Assembly (NCBI GenBank): GCA_934590135.1 | Contig: CAKTOT010000041.1 | Coordinates: 1-18,177, forward strand | Direction: 5' to 3' | Length of the DNA: 18,177 nt | Origin: an uncultured Muribaculaceae bacterium | Lineage (GTDB): Bacteria > Bacteroidota > Bacteroidia > Bacteroidales > Muribaculaceae | Shown: in pieces, positions 8,019-13,999 of the stretch | Layout: the number at the start of each line of letters is the position of its first letter | Numbering within the stretch: position 1 is the first letter of the stretch | Program-made: the position numbers and the translations under genes | Notes under the pieces: generated by a model | What the model was told of the DNA's origin: nothing | Databases searched by the model: none | What the model saw: only the letters and a program-made list of their open reading frames with translations

Positions 8019-8663
8019 TCAGCCCAAAGCCCCGGGCAACCAATTGGCCGGATCTTTGCGCCATGCCTGCAGCGTCTCCACATCCGTCGGCTTGATATAT
8101 CCGGTATCAAGAGCCGATTCTATCATTGTGTCATAATCGCACAATGTCACAAGACGCACACCTTCCTTCTTGAAAGCCTTGGTGGCTACCGGGAATCCGT
8201 ATGTAAACATCGCCGCCATACCCAGGACCTCACCACCGGCCATACGCACGGCATCCACAGCCTTCAACGAGCTGCGTCCGGTCGAAACGAGGTCTTCGAT
8301 AATCACCACATTCTTTCCGGGTATGAGATTGCCTTCTATCAGATTTTCAAGTCCGTGATCCTTGGGCGCCGAGCGTACATAGATATACGGCACGCCCAAT
8401 AGATCGGCCACAAGTGCACCTTGTGCAATGGCACCGGTGGCGACACCGGCTATATAGTCCGGCATCCCGAAATTTTCGACAATCATCCTTGCCAATTCAA
8501 TTTTTATAAACGAACGAATCTCGGGATACGACAATGTCTTGCGATTGTCCGTATATATGGGACTGTTCCACCCCGAAGCCCACGTAAAGGCATTATCTGG
8601 CTGAAGATTGATTGCGCTTATAGACAGCAATTTGTCTGCCAACAGTCGTGCTACTTGTTTCAT
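8019..8663 (-). CDS. pyrE: Orotate phosphoribosyltransferase
   Basis: The 214-residue enzyme converts orotate and PRPP to orotidine 5'-phosphate in de novo pyrimidine synthesis. Diagnostic elements are the orotate-side segment SGWNSPIYTDNRKTL (30-44), the flexible catalytic loop RSAPKDHGLENLIEG (97-111) with Lys101 and His103, and the PRPP-binding motif VVIIEDLVSTGRS (119-131). The frame is open 34 codons further upstream, but that extension has no family similarity and would start upstream of the -7 promoter box. The ATG at 8663, giving MKQVARLLADKLL, matches the usual PyrE start. Length is typical. It is divergent from the pseudouridine synthase gene across a 265-base region that holds a -7 box for each, and is followed by the SRPBCC-like gene. 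Confidence 0.96.
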   Translation of the reverse strand: MKQVARLLADKLLSISAINLQPDNAFTWASGWNSPIYTDNRKTLSYPEIRSFIKIELARMIVENFGMPDYIAGVATGAIAQGALVADLLGVPYIYVRSAPKDHGLENLIEGNLIPGKNVVIIEDLVSTGRSSLKAVDAVRMAGGEVLGMAAMFTYGFPVATKAFKKEGVRLVTLCDYDTMIESALDTGYIKPTDVETLQAWRKDPANWLPGALG

Positions 8664-8693
8664 CTGTTTTTTTATTGGTTCTGAATGTACGCA

Positions 8694-8710
8694 CAAAGAT
8701 ACGCATTTTT
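8694..8710 (-). promoter_or_regulatory. pyrE promoter (-7 box with TGCG extension)
   Basis: Minus strand reads AAAAATGCG then TATCTTTG, a perfect match to TAnnTTTG, 30 bases upstream of the pyrE ATG. A good -33 TTTG is not visible at the expected distance. The box supports the start at 8663, since the longer frame would begin upstream of it. Confidence 0.7.
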
Positions 8711-8853
8711 CCCGACACAGCCATCCCACATCGCCGACTCCGACATTACCTCGCGGCCCCAACACTTCGCTTCGGCTTATTCCATACAGCCTTCGACACG
8801 CCCGATTGCCATTTCACAGTTATTTGTATTACCTAAAATCCATCGGAAATGAG

Positions 8854-8861
8854 TACCTTTG
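8854..8861 (+). promoter_or_regulatory. Promoter -7 box for the rluA-type/fmt/rarA genes
   Basis: TACCTTTG matches TAnnTTTG exactly, is preceded by AAATGAG, and lies 67 bases before the ATG at 8929. It is the only such match in the divergent region on this strand. No clear -33 element was seen. Confidence 0.6.
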
Positions 8862-8928
8862 TAGTCCGGGATAGTCGGTTCGACATATACCGAAATAAAG
8901 AACAGGCAGCAATAGAACTATATAAACG

Positions 8929-9657
8929 ATGGAAGTACTGTACGAGGACAACCATATAATCATAGTCAATAAGGCGCCGGGCGAAATCGTTCAAGGCGAC
9001 AAAACGGGCGACACTCCGCTTAGCGAAATTGTCAAGGCCTGGATCAAGGCCAAATATGACAAGCCGGGCGAAGTATTTCTGGGCGTAGTGCATCGACTCG
9101 ACCGCCCTGTGGGCGGTGTCGTGGTTTTTGCCAAGACCTCCAAGGCGCTGTCACGTCTCAATGCCATGCTTCGCGATGGCCTGGTACACAAAACCTATTG
9201 GGCCATAAGCCGCAACCATCCGCCACGACAACAAGACACCCTAACGCATTATATCACCACTCGCGAAGCGTCAAACAAGTCATACGCCAACGACACCCCG
9301 CGGCAAGGCAGCAAAGAGGCCCGACTCAACTATCGCGTCCTGGCTCGCGGAGATCACTACACGCTCATCGAAGTGCAATTGTTGACCGGACGCAAGCACC
9401 AAATACGCGTACAATTGGCGGCCATCGGCTGCCCCATCAAAGGCGATCTGAAATATGGTGACCGTCGCTCAAATCGGGACGGAAGCATCTCGCTGCTGGC
9501 ACGACGCATAGTCTTTGAGCACCCGGTATCGCACATCACCATAGATGTCACAGCCCCAGTCCCGAACGATGCGCTATGGCATGCGCTCGAAGCATCGGCC
9601 GCAAATGTCGAGACCGCACAGAACACGACCGACACTACCCACGCCACAAAATCTTGA
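8929..9657 (+). CDS. RluA-family RNA pseudouridine synthase
   Basis: The 242-residue enzyme isomerises uridine to pseudouridine in rRNA or tRNA. It starts directly in the catalytic domain (VLYEDNHIIIVNKAPGEIV) with no S4 RNA-binding domain, as in RluA/TruC-like short forms. The signature is VVHRLDRPVGGVVVFAKT (53-70) with catalytic Asp58; the usual TSG after the Asp is PVGG here, a variant I believe is common in Bacteroidota. Further motifs are HKTYWAI (87-93), LIEVQLLTGRKHQIRVQLA (about 144-162) and GDLKYG (170-175). The C-terminal about 20 residues are Thr/Ala-rich and probably disordered. The exact RNA target cannot be assigned. fmt begins six bases after the stop, so the two form an operon. 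Confidence 0.9.
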   Translation: MEVLYEDNHIIIVNKAPGEIVQGDKTGDTPLSEIVKAWIKAKYDKPGEVFLGVVHRLDRPVGGVVVFAKTSKALSRLNAMLRDGLVHKTYWAISRNHPPRQQDTLTHYITTREASNKSYANDTPRQGSKEARLNYRVLARGDHYTLIEVQLLTGRKHQIRVQLAAIGCPIKGDLKYGDRRSNRDGSISLLARRIVFEHPVSHITIDVTAPVPNDALWHALEASAANVETAQNTTDTTHATKS

Positions 9658-9663
9658 ATAACA

Positions 9664-10641
9664 ATGGAAAAGAAAGACCTCAAAATAGTATTTTTGGGCA
9701 CGCCCGATTTTGCCGTACCCAGTCTGGACCGCATAGTATCATCCGGCTACAACGTCGTGGGCGTAGTGACCATGCCCGACAAGCCCGCCGGCCGCGGTCA
9801 CCATATGTATATGTCGCCGATCAAGGAGTATTCTTTGGCTCACGGGCTACACCTAATGCAACCGGAGAAACTACGCAACCCGGATTTTATAAACGAATTG
9901 CAAAGTCTCAACGCCGACCTATTTGTTGTCATTGCCTTTCGTATGCTCCCGCAAGTGGTGTGGCAGATGCCGCGCCTGGGTACATTCAACCTCCATGCAT
10001 CACTACTGCCAGACTACCGCGGCGCAGCGCCCATCAACTGGGCAGTCATCAACGGCGATACACGCACAGGCGTGACCACATTCTTCCTGAAACACGAAAT
10101 AGACACCGGCGATATCATCGACCAATGCGCCATAGACATCACCGATGAAGACAACGTGGGCACCGTGCACGACCGATTGATGGCTCTGGGTGCCGACCTG
10201 GTGGAACAAACTCTGGCTCACATCGTGACAGGAGACCTCAAGACAACTCCGCAAAGTGATATAGCCACGGAAAAATGCCGCCCCGCGCCAAAGATTTTCC
10301 GCGAAACATGTCATATCGATTGGACTCGCCCTGCCACGGAGATTCACAACCTGGTACGCGGCCTTTCGCCCTACCCCGGCGCTTGGACCACGTTGAGCGC
10401 CGACAATATGCCTCCCACCGATTTCAAGATTTTTGCCACTGGCGTAGACCCCGACACAGACGTCAACGCGAATCCGGGAACCATAGTCGCCGAGGAGGAC
10501 AAACTCGGCGTAGTATGCGGCGACCGTCACATACTACATATTCTCAGCCTTCAAGCCACCGGCAAACGCCGTATGAATACAGACGCATACCTGCGCGGCG
10601 CACGTCTATCTAATCCACACATAGTAGATACCACTCGCTGA
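9664..10641 (+). CDS. fmt: Methionyl-tRNA formyltransferase
   Basis: The 325-residue enzyme transfers a formyl group from 10-formyl-tetrahydrofolate to initiator Met-tRNA. N-terminal formyltransferase domain: KIVFLGTPDFAVPSL (7-21), DKPAGRG (39-45), the active-site segment FNLHASLLPDYRGAAPINW with Asn109 and His111, and the downstream DTGDII loop with the catalytic-type Asp. The C-terminal domain begins near CHIDWTRPATEIHNLVRGLSP and carries the tRNA-binding barrel. Length is typical. The ATG lies six bases after the pseudouridine synthase stop; rarA follows 63 bases after the fmt stop without an obvious promoter, so all three may be cotranscribed. Confidence 0.97.
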   Translation: MEKKDLKIVFLGTPDFAVPSLDRIVSSGYNVVGVVTMPDKPAGRGHHMYMSPIKEYSLAHGLHLMQPEKLRNPDFINELQSLNADLFVVIAFRMLPQVVWQMPRLGTFNLHASLLPDYRGAAPINWAVINGDTRTGVTTFFLKHEIDTGDIIDQCAIDITDEDNVGTVHDRLMALGADLVEQTLAHIVTGDLKTTPQSDIATEKCRPAPKIFRETCHIDWTRPATEIHNLVRGLSPYPGAWTTLSADNMPPTDFKIFATGVDPDTDVNANPGTIVAEEDKLGVVCGDRHILHILSLQATGKRRMNTDAYLRGARLSNPHIVDTTR

Positions 10642-10704
10642 GAGAGCCTCACCAAGCCCGTATATATCTTACCACAATTTCTAACGACAGATCAAATCGA
10701 CTAA

Positions 10705-11994
10705 ATGTTAGCTCCTCTTGCCGAAAGACTTCGTCCTACCACCCTCGACCAATATGTCGGGCAAGCCCACCTCGTCGGTCCCGGCGGAATTATCCGTCGA
10801 ATGATTGAGACGGGTAATATTGCATCTTTTATCCTATGGGGCCCACCCGGAGTAGGCAAAACCACATTGGCACGCATCATCTCCAAAACCATCAATGCCC
10901 CGTTCTACACCATATCGGCCGTCACAGCAGGCGTCAAGGAAGTGCGCGAGGTCATTGATCGATGCCGCCGCGATGCCGGCAGTATGTTTGGTCAAGGCGC
11001 TCGCCCGATATTGTTTATCGACGAAATACATCGTTTTAGCAAATCGCAACAGGACAGCCTATTGGGAGCTGTCGAAAGCGGCATTGTCACGCTGATAGGC
11101 GCCACCACCGAAAACCCGTCTTTCGAGGTTATTCGTCCGTTGCTGTCGCGTGCCCAGGTATACACTCTGCGCCCTCTGGAGGAGGACGAGCTGAAGACTC
11201 TGCTCGAACGCGCCATATCCGAGGACGAGGTGCTATCCAAACGACAAGTACAAGTCAACGAAACAACCGCTCTGTTCCGATATGCCGGCGGTGATGCACG
11301 CAAATTGCTCAACATCCTTGATTTGCTGGAGCAATCCACTGCCCACGCACAGCCCATAGTGATTGACGATGCTACCATAACCGACCGTCTGCAGGAAAAC
11401 CCTATGGCGTACGACAAGGACGGCGAAATGCATTACGACATCATCTCGGCTTTTATCAAAAGTATACGCGGCAGTGACCCCGACGCAGCCGTATACTGGC
11501 TGGCACGCATGCTGGCCGGAGGCGAAGATGTCTTATTTATCGCCCGACGTCTGGTCATACTGGCCGGCGAAGATATCGGATTGGCCAATCCTAATGCACT
11601 ACTACTGGCCAATGCTACCTTTGACATAGTGCACAAAGTCGGAATGCCGGAAGCTCGTATACCTCTCAGCGAATGTGCTATATATCTGGCTACAAGCGCC
11701 AAAAGCAACAGCGCATACCTGGCTATAGATGCCGCACTGACCGAAGTCCGCAACTCGGGCAACCTTCCCGTGCCACTTCATCTGCGCAACGCACCCACCT
11801 CATTGATGAAAAAACTCGGGTACGGCATTGAATACAAGTATTCGCACGATTACCCCGAGCATTTTGTCCGCCAACAATTCTTGCCGGACAATATTGCAGA
11901 TGCTCAATTCTGGTCACCGGCACCCAATCCCGCCGAAGACCGCATGAACGCCCTACAGCAACATCGTTGGGGCAATCCCAAACATACCAAGTAG
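10705..11994 (+). CDS. rarA: Replication-associated recombination protein A (AAA+ ATPase)
   Basis: The 429-residue RarA/MgsA/WRNIP1-type ATPase acts at stalled replication forks. Motifs in order: RLRPTTLDQYVGQAHLVGPG (9-28), Walker A GPPGVGKTT (46-54), Walker B ILFIDEIHRF (102-111), sensor 1 GATTENPSF (132-140), the Arg-finger segment PLLSRAQVY (145-153), and sensor 2 GGDARKLLN. The C-terminal oligomerisation domain is recognised by AIYLATSAKSNSAY and by the RNAPTSLMKKLGYG segment. Length is standard. The ATG at 10705 begins immediately before the conserved start. The next gene, rpmH, is convergent. I found no plus-strand terminator with a T-tract in the 390 bases before rpmH. Confidence 0.96.
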   Translation: MLAPLAERLRPTTLDQYVGQAHLVGPGGIIRRMIETGNIASFILWGPPGVGKTTLARIISKTINAPFYTISAVTAGVKEVREVIDRCRRDAGSMFGQGARPILFIDEIHRFSKSQQDSLLGAVESGIVTLIGATTENPSFEVIRPLLSRAQVYTLRPLEEDELKTLLERAISEDEVLSKRQVQVNETTALFRYAGGDARKLLNILDLLEQSTAHAQPIVIDDATITDRLQENPMAYDKDGEMHYDIISAFIKSIRGSDPDAAVYWLARMLAGGEDVLFIARRLVILAGEDIGLANPNALLLANATFDIVHKVGMPEARIPLSECAIYLATSAKSNSAYLAIDAALTEVRNSGNLPVPLHLRNAPTSLMKKLGYGIEYKYSHDYPEHFVRQQFLPDNIADAQFWSPAPNPAEDRMNALQQHRWGNPKHTK

Positions 11995-12027
11995 ACGCCC
12001 AAAATACAATTACGCCAAACGGACATT

Positions 12028-12080
12028 GTTTCAGCCGGTGAATACGGTTTCAACCGGTGAATACCGTTTCAATCAGTGTG
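12028..12080 (+). repeat. 19-base tandem repeat, two copies plus a diverged third
   Basis: GTTTCAGCCGGTGAATACG (12028-12046) is followed directly by GTTTCAACCGGTGAATACC (12047-12065), 17 of 19 identical. A third unit starting at 12066 keeps GTTTCAA and GTG but diverges after that, and doubles as the left arm of the inverted repeat described next. The CCGGT/ACCGG parts of neighbouring units can also pair with each other. Confidence 0.85.
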
Positions 12081-12203
12081 TCTGAGGCGAGTTGAGCCAA
12101 ACGTCCGTCAGGTATAGACCTTCCAAAATTTGGCCTGTCCTTTTTCCTACTCTTCGATACAGACACACTTTTTGAAGCTGTATCCAGACACACTGAATGA
12201 AAC
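12066..12203. repeat. Inverted repeat, 19-base arms around a 100-base core
   Basis: Left arm GTTTCAATCAGTGTGTCTG (12066-12084) and right arm CAGACACACTGAATGAAAC (12185-12203) are complementary at 18 of 19 positions. The core holds a second CAGACACACT (12160-12169), so the decamer occurs three times. Terminal inverted repeats around a short core with no gene look like a MITE or a REP/BIME-type element. No clear target-site duplication flanks it, so a mobile origin is only a suggestion. Confidence 0.8.
12156..12184. repeat. Small nested hairpin GATACAG...CTGTATC
   Basis: GATACAG (12156-12162) and CTGTATC (12178-12184) form a perfect 7-bp stem with a 15-base loop, immediately inside the right arm of the larger inverted repeat. 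Confidence 0.6.
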
Positions 12204-12256
12204 ACTACCCATCAGTATAGTCCGGTATCAAGTATAGCGAATATGTCTGAAGGGTT

Positions 12257-12292
12257 GCAGACGATGCAGACGCTACAGACGATGCAGGCATT
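12257..12292 (+). repeat. 9-base tandem repeat GCAGACGAT, about four units
   Basis: Units are GCAGACGAT, GCAGACGCT, ACAGACGAT and a decayed GCAGGCATT. The nine-base period would keep a reading frame, but the surrounding frame is not convincing as a gene. Confidence 0.8.
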
Positions 12293-12318
12293 CAACCGCA
12301 ACCTCTCAACCGTATACA

Positions 12319-12357
12319 ACAAAAGCCGCCACATCGGAATATCCGACAGGGCAGCTT
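12319..12357 (-). terminator. rpmH: Intrinsic terminator of rpmH
   Basis: On the minus strand AAGCTGCC pairs with GGCGGCTT (one G-U pair). An inner TCGGA/TCCGA stem with a three-base loop continues it across a weak three-base junction. The 3' side runs into TTTTGTTG. It lies about 30 bases after the rpmH stop. On the plus strand no T-tract follows, so it works in one direction only. Confidence 0.65.
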
Positions 12358-12387
12358 ATGTTATGTTGTTGAACTACCTTTCAGCGA

Positions 12388-12543
12388 TTACTTGCTGGCG
12401 ATAGAGCAAGAGACGGTCAGACGTGCGCGACCTTTGGCGCGACGACGAGCCAATACCTTGCGGCCTTCGGGTGTAGACATACGCTCACGGAAGCCATGCT
12501 TGTTAACTCTCTTGCGGTTAGACGGTTGGAAAGTACGTTTCAT
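12388..12543 (-). CDS. rpmH: 50S ribosomal protein L34
   Basis: The 51-residue protein MKRTFQPSNRKR...HGFRERM...GRKVLARRRAKGRARLTVS is L34, a very basic protein of the large ribosomal subunit. All conserved landmarks are present: the MKRTFQPS start, the HGFR turn near residue 16 and the LARRRAKGR segment (31-39). The C-terminal SCSIASK is a short lineage-specific tail. It has its own promoter 44 bases upstream and an intrinsic terminator about 30 bases downstream, so it appears to be transcribed alone. The usual neighbour genes (rnpA, dnaA) are not in the window, which is not unusual outside Proteobacteria and Firmicutes. Confidence 0.97.
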   Translation of the reverse strand: MKRTFQPSNRKRVNKHGFRERMSTPEGRKVLARRRAKGRARLTVSCSIASK

Positions 12544-12586
12544 TGTATTATTTAGTTTGTATGTTTTTATTTCACAATTCGGACTG

Positions 12587-12618
12587 CAAATTTACGCATA
12601 TTTTTTCTAACAAACAAT
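12587..12618 (-). promoter_or_regulatory. rpmH: rpmH promoter
   Basis: On the minus strand the -7 box TAAATTTG is a perfect TAnnTTTG, preceded by AAAAAATATGCG. About 20 bases upstream is ATTG, a good -33 element (consensus TTTG). The ATG follows 43 bases after the box. Confidence 0.8.
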
Positions 12619-12623
12619 AGTGG

Positions 12624-12645
12624 AAGCCTTTTTATGGCTTTTTTT
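12624..12645 (+). terminator. Plus-strand intrinsic terminator with no obvious gene in front
   Basis: AAGCC (12624-12628), a seven-base T-rich loop, GGCTT (12636-12640) and a T-run through 12645 form a small hairpin with a T-tract on the plus strand. Read on the minus strand it is followed by CCACTATT, so it does not serve the epimerase gene. The nearest plus-strand gene upstream is rarA, about 630 bases away, across rpmH. Confidence 0.5.
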
Positions 12646-12712
12646 ATTGCTGTATAGCGTCTTTTGAGCCTCGTGTAGAGTTCCGGGGCCGGCGTCCTTG
12701 GCCTACCATTGC

Positions 12713-12780
12713 ATCATTAGATACATCATACTATTCTCGACCTATATTGCCGGTCGATACTAATATCAACGTCTAATGAT
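12713..12780. repeat. Nested inverted repeat behind the epimerase gene
   Basis: Outer arms ATCATTAGA (12713-12721) and TCTAATGAT (12772-12780) are perfectly complementary over 9 bases. Inside them TCGACC (12737-12742) and GGTCGA (12752-12757) form a 6-bp stem with a nine-base loop. It begins 13 bases after the stop of the epimerase gene and could be a 3'-end RNA structure, though no T-tract follows. Confidence 0.5.
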
Positions 12781-12793
12781 AAAAAGTATTCCT

Positions 12794-13927
12794 TTATAGC
12801 AATTCGACGCCGATACCCGGACGATCGGGAATGGTAACCTTGCCGTCTACTATTTTGATACCGTCAAAACGGTCATTAGCTATCAGCAAGTTGCCGTCCA
12901 AGTCAGCCCAGTCTACCATGGGTGCCAATTGGGCGGCAGCCGTCACGGCACATGATGTCTCCGTCATACAACCGAGCATAATCTTCATACCCATAGCGCG
13001 TGCTTGTACGGCCATCTTATAAGCCTCGTGCATTCCGGTGGACTTCATCAGCTTGATATTGATGCCGTCATAGACTCCGGCAGCACGGCGTACGTCCGGA
13101 AGACGCTGCAAAAATTCATCGGCTATGATGGGCAGCGGCGAACGTTCGCGAAGCCATGCAGTATCATCTATGCGTGTCTTGTCCATAGGTTGTTCGACAA
13201 ACAGGCAGTTCTTATCGGCCAAGTAATGGCACATCTCAAGAGCTTTTTCTTTGCTGTCCCATCCCTGATTGGCATCTACACATATAGGTACATTGGTACG
13301 TGCTCGTATAGCCTCGACAAGTTCTTTGTCATGATCTAACCCCATCTTGATTTTTATAACCTTATAGGGCGCCGTCTCGTCTATCTTGGCGTTCATCTCC
13401 TTGGGATCGGCATCATAACTGATAGTGAATGACGTATTGGGACATTTGTCCGGATTCAAGCCCCAGATTTTATACCAAGGCTGACCCATAATTTTGCCCA
13501 GCAGATCGTGCAATGCTATGTCCACCGATGCCTTGGCTGCACGATTGTCGGGTGCAACACTATCCATATAGTCATGTATATCCTCAATGCGGAACGGATC
13601 GGCAAATTGCCCGAGGTCCAAGCGATTCAGGAAAGAGCATACACTCTCTACGTTCTCGCCCAAATACGGAGGCATCGAAGCCTCACCGTAACCCACCAAG
13701 CCGTCATATTCCAACTTCACTTGCACGTCTGGTGTCGTGGTACGCTGATATCGCGCAAGATTGAAAGCATGACGCAGACGTAGTTCGTATGGCTCGAACG
13801 AAAGGTTCAGGCGGCCCGAACGCGTTGTATTTTTCTTAGTGGCGCTTCCTAAGGCGCTGAAAGATATAGGGGCTACAGCCAAAGCGGCGCCCAATGCTGT
13901 TGTACGGAGAAAGTCTCGGCGTTTCAT
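12794..13927 (-). CDS. Dipeptide epimerase (L-Ala-D/L-Glu type, enolase superfamily), exported
   Basis: The 377-residue enzyme has the muconate-lactonising subgroup layout. The capping domain spans about 41-140 with LVGYGEASMPPYLGE. The barrel carries KIKMG (Lys192 and Lys194), metal ligands Asp218 in CVDANQGW, Glu245 in VEQPM and Asp270 in IADEF, and the opposite catalytic Lys292 in NIKLMK. This set matches L-Ala-D/L-Glu epimerases, which convert the peptidoglycan dipeptide for catabolism. Unlike the cytoplasmic E. coli enzyme, this protein begins MKRRDFLRTTALGAALAVAP, a twin-arginine-type signal (RRDFL), so it is probably exported. An NlpC/P60 endopeptidase gene, whose usual product is the epimerase substrate, lies 72 bases upstream on the same strand. 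Specificity for another dipeptide cannot be excluded. Confidence 0.88.
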   Translation of the reverse strand: MKRRDFLRTTALGAALAVAPISFSALGSATKKNTTRSGRLNLSFEPYELRLRHAFNLARYQRTTTPDVQVKLEYDGLVGYGEASMPPYLGENVESVCSFLNRLDLGQFADPFRIEDIHDYMDSVAPDNRAAKASVDIALHDLLGKIMGQPWYKIWGLNPDKCPNTSFTISYDADPKEMNAKIDETAPYKVIKIKMGLDHDKELVEAIRARTNVPICVDANQGWDSKEKALEMCHYLADKNCLFVEQPMDKTRIDDTAWLRERSPLPIIADEFLQRLPDVRRAAGVYDGINIKLMKSTGMHEAYKMAVQARAMGMKIMLGCMTETSCAVTAAAQLAPMVDWADLDGNLLIANDRFDGIKIVDGKVTIPDRPGIGVELL

Positions 13928-13946
13928 AATGGTATGTTTTTATATC

Positions 13947-13971
13947 GTGCCGGTGTATATGCGTACGGCAC
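13947..13971 (-). other. Hairpin in the NlpC/P60-epimerase gap
   Basis: GTGCCG and CGGCAC form a perfect 6-bp stem around a 13-base loop, 20 bases before the epimerase ATG on the minus strand. The following sequence is A-rich rather than T-rich, so it is not a clear terminator; it may tune translation or mRNA stability between the two genes. Confidence 0.35.
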
Positions 13972-13999
13972 TTAATGTTCTTATATTCAGGTGTTATGA

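Larger units (their letters stand above)
11995..12387. other. 393-base noncoding gap between rarA and rpmH, rich in short repeats
   Basis: This is the longest gene-free stretch in the window. The first 30 bases are plain sequence. From 12028 it holds a 19-base tandem repeat, an inverted repeat with 19-base arms, a smaller nested hairpin, a 9-base tandem repeat and, at its right end, the rpmH terminator. No tRNA, known riboswitch or convincing coding frame was seen; the best small frame (12243-12404, plus strand, 53 codons) is built mostly of the 9-base repeat and the terminator. Confidence 0.8.

Noticed and set aside
8664..8765. 34-codon N-terminal extension of PyrE
   Set aside because: It would start upstream of a perfect -7 box and has no similarity to PyrE.
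9357..9734. 125-codon minus-strand frame across the rluA-type/fmt junction
   Set aside because: Antisense shadow of two clear plus-strand genes.
12028..12203. CRISPR array
   Set aside because: The 19-base units are directly adjacent without spacers, the third copy is diverged, and no cas gene is present.
12243..12404. 53-codon plus-strand frame (MSEGLQTMQTLQTMQ...) in the rarA-rpmH gap
   Set aside because: Much of it is the 9-base tandem repeat and the reverse strand of the rpmH terminator; it runs into the 3' end of rpmH and has no promoter or recognisable family.
12392..12610. 72-codon plus-strand frame
   Set aside because: It is antisense to rpmH and its promoter; the minus strand clearly encodes L34.
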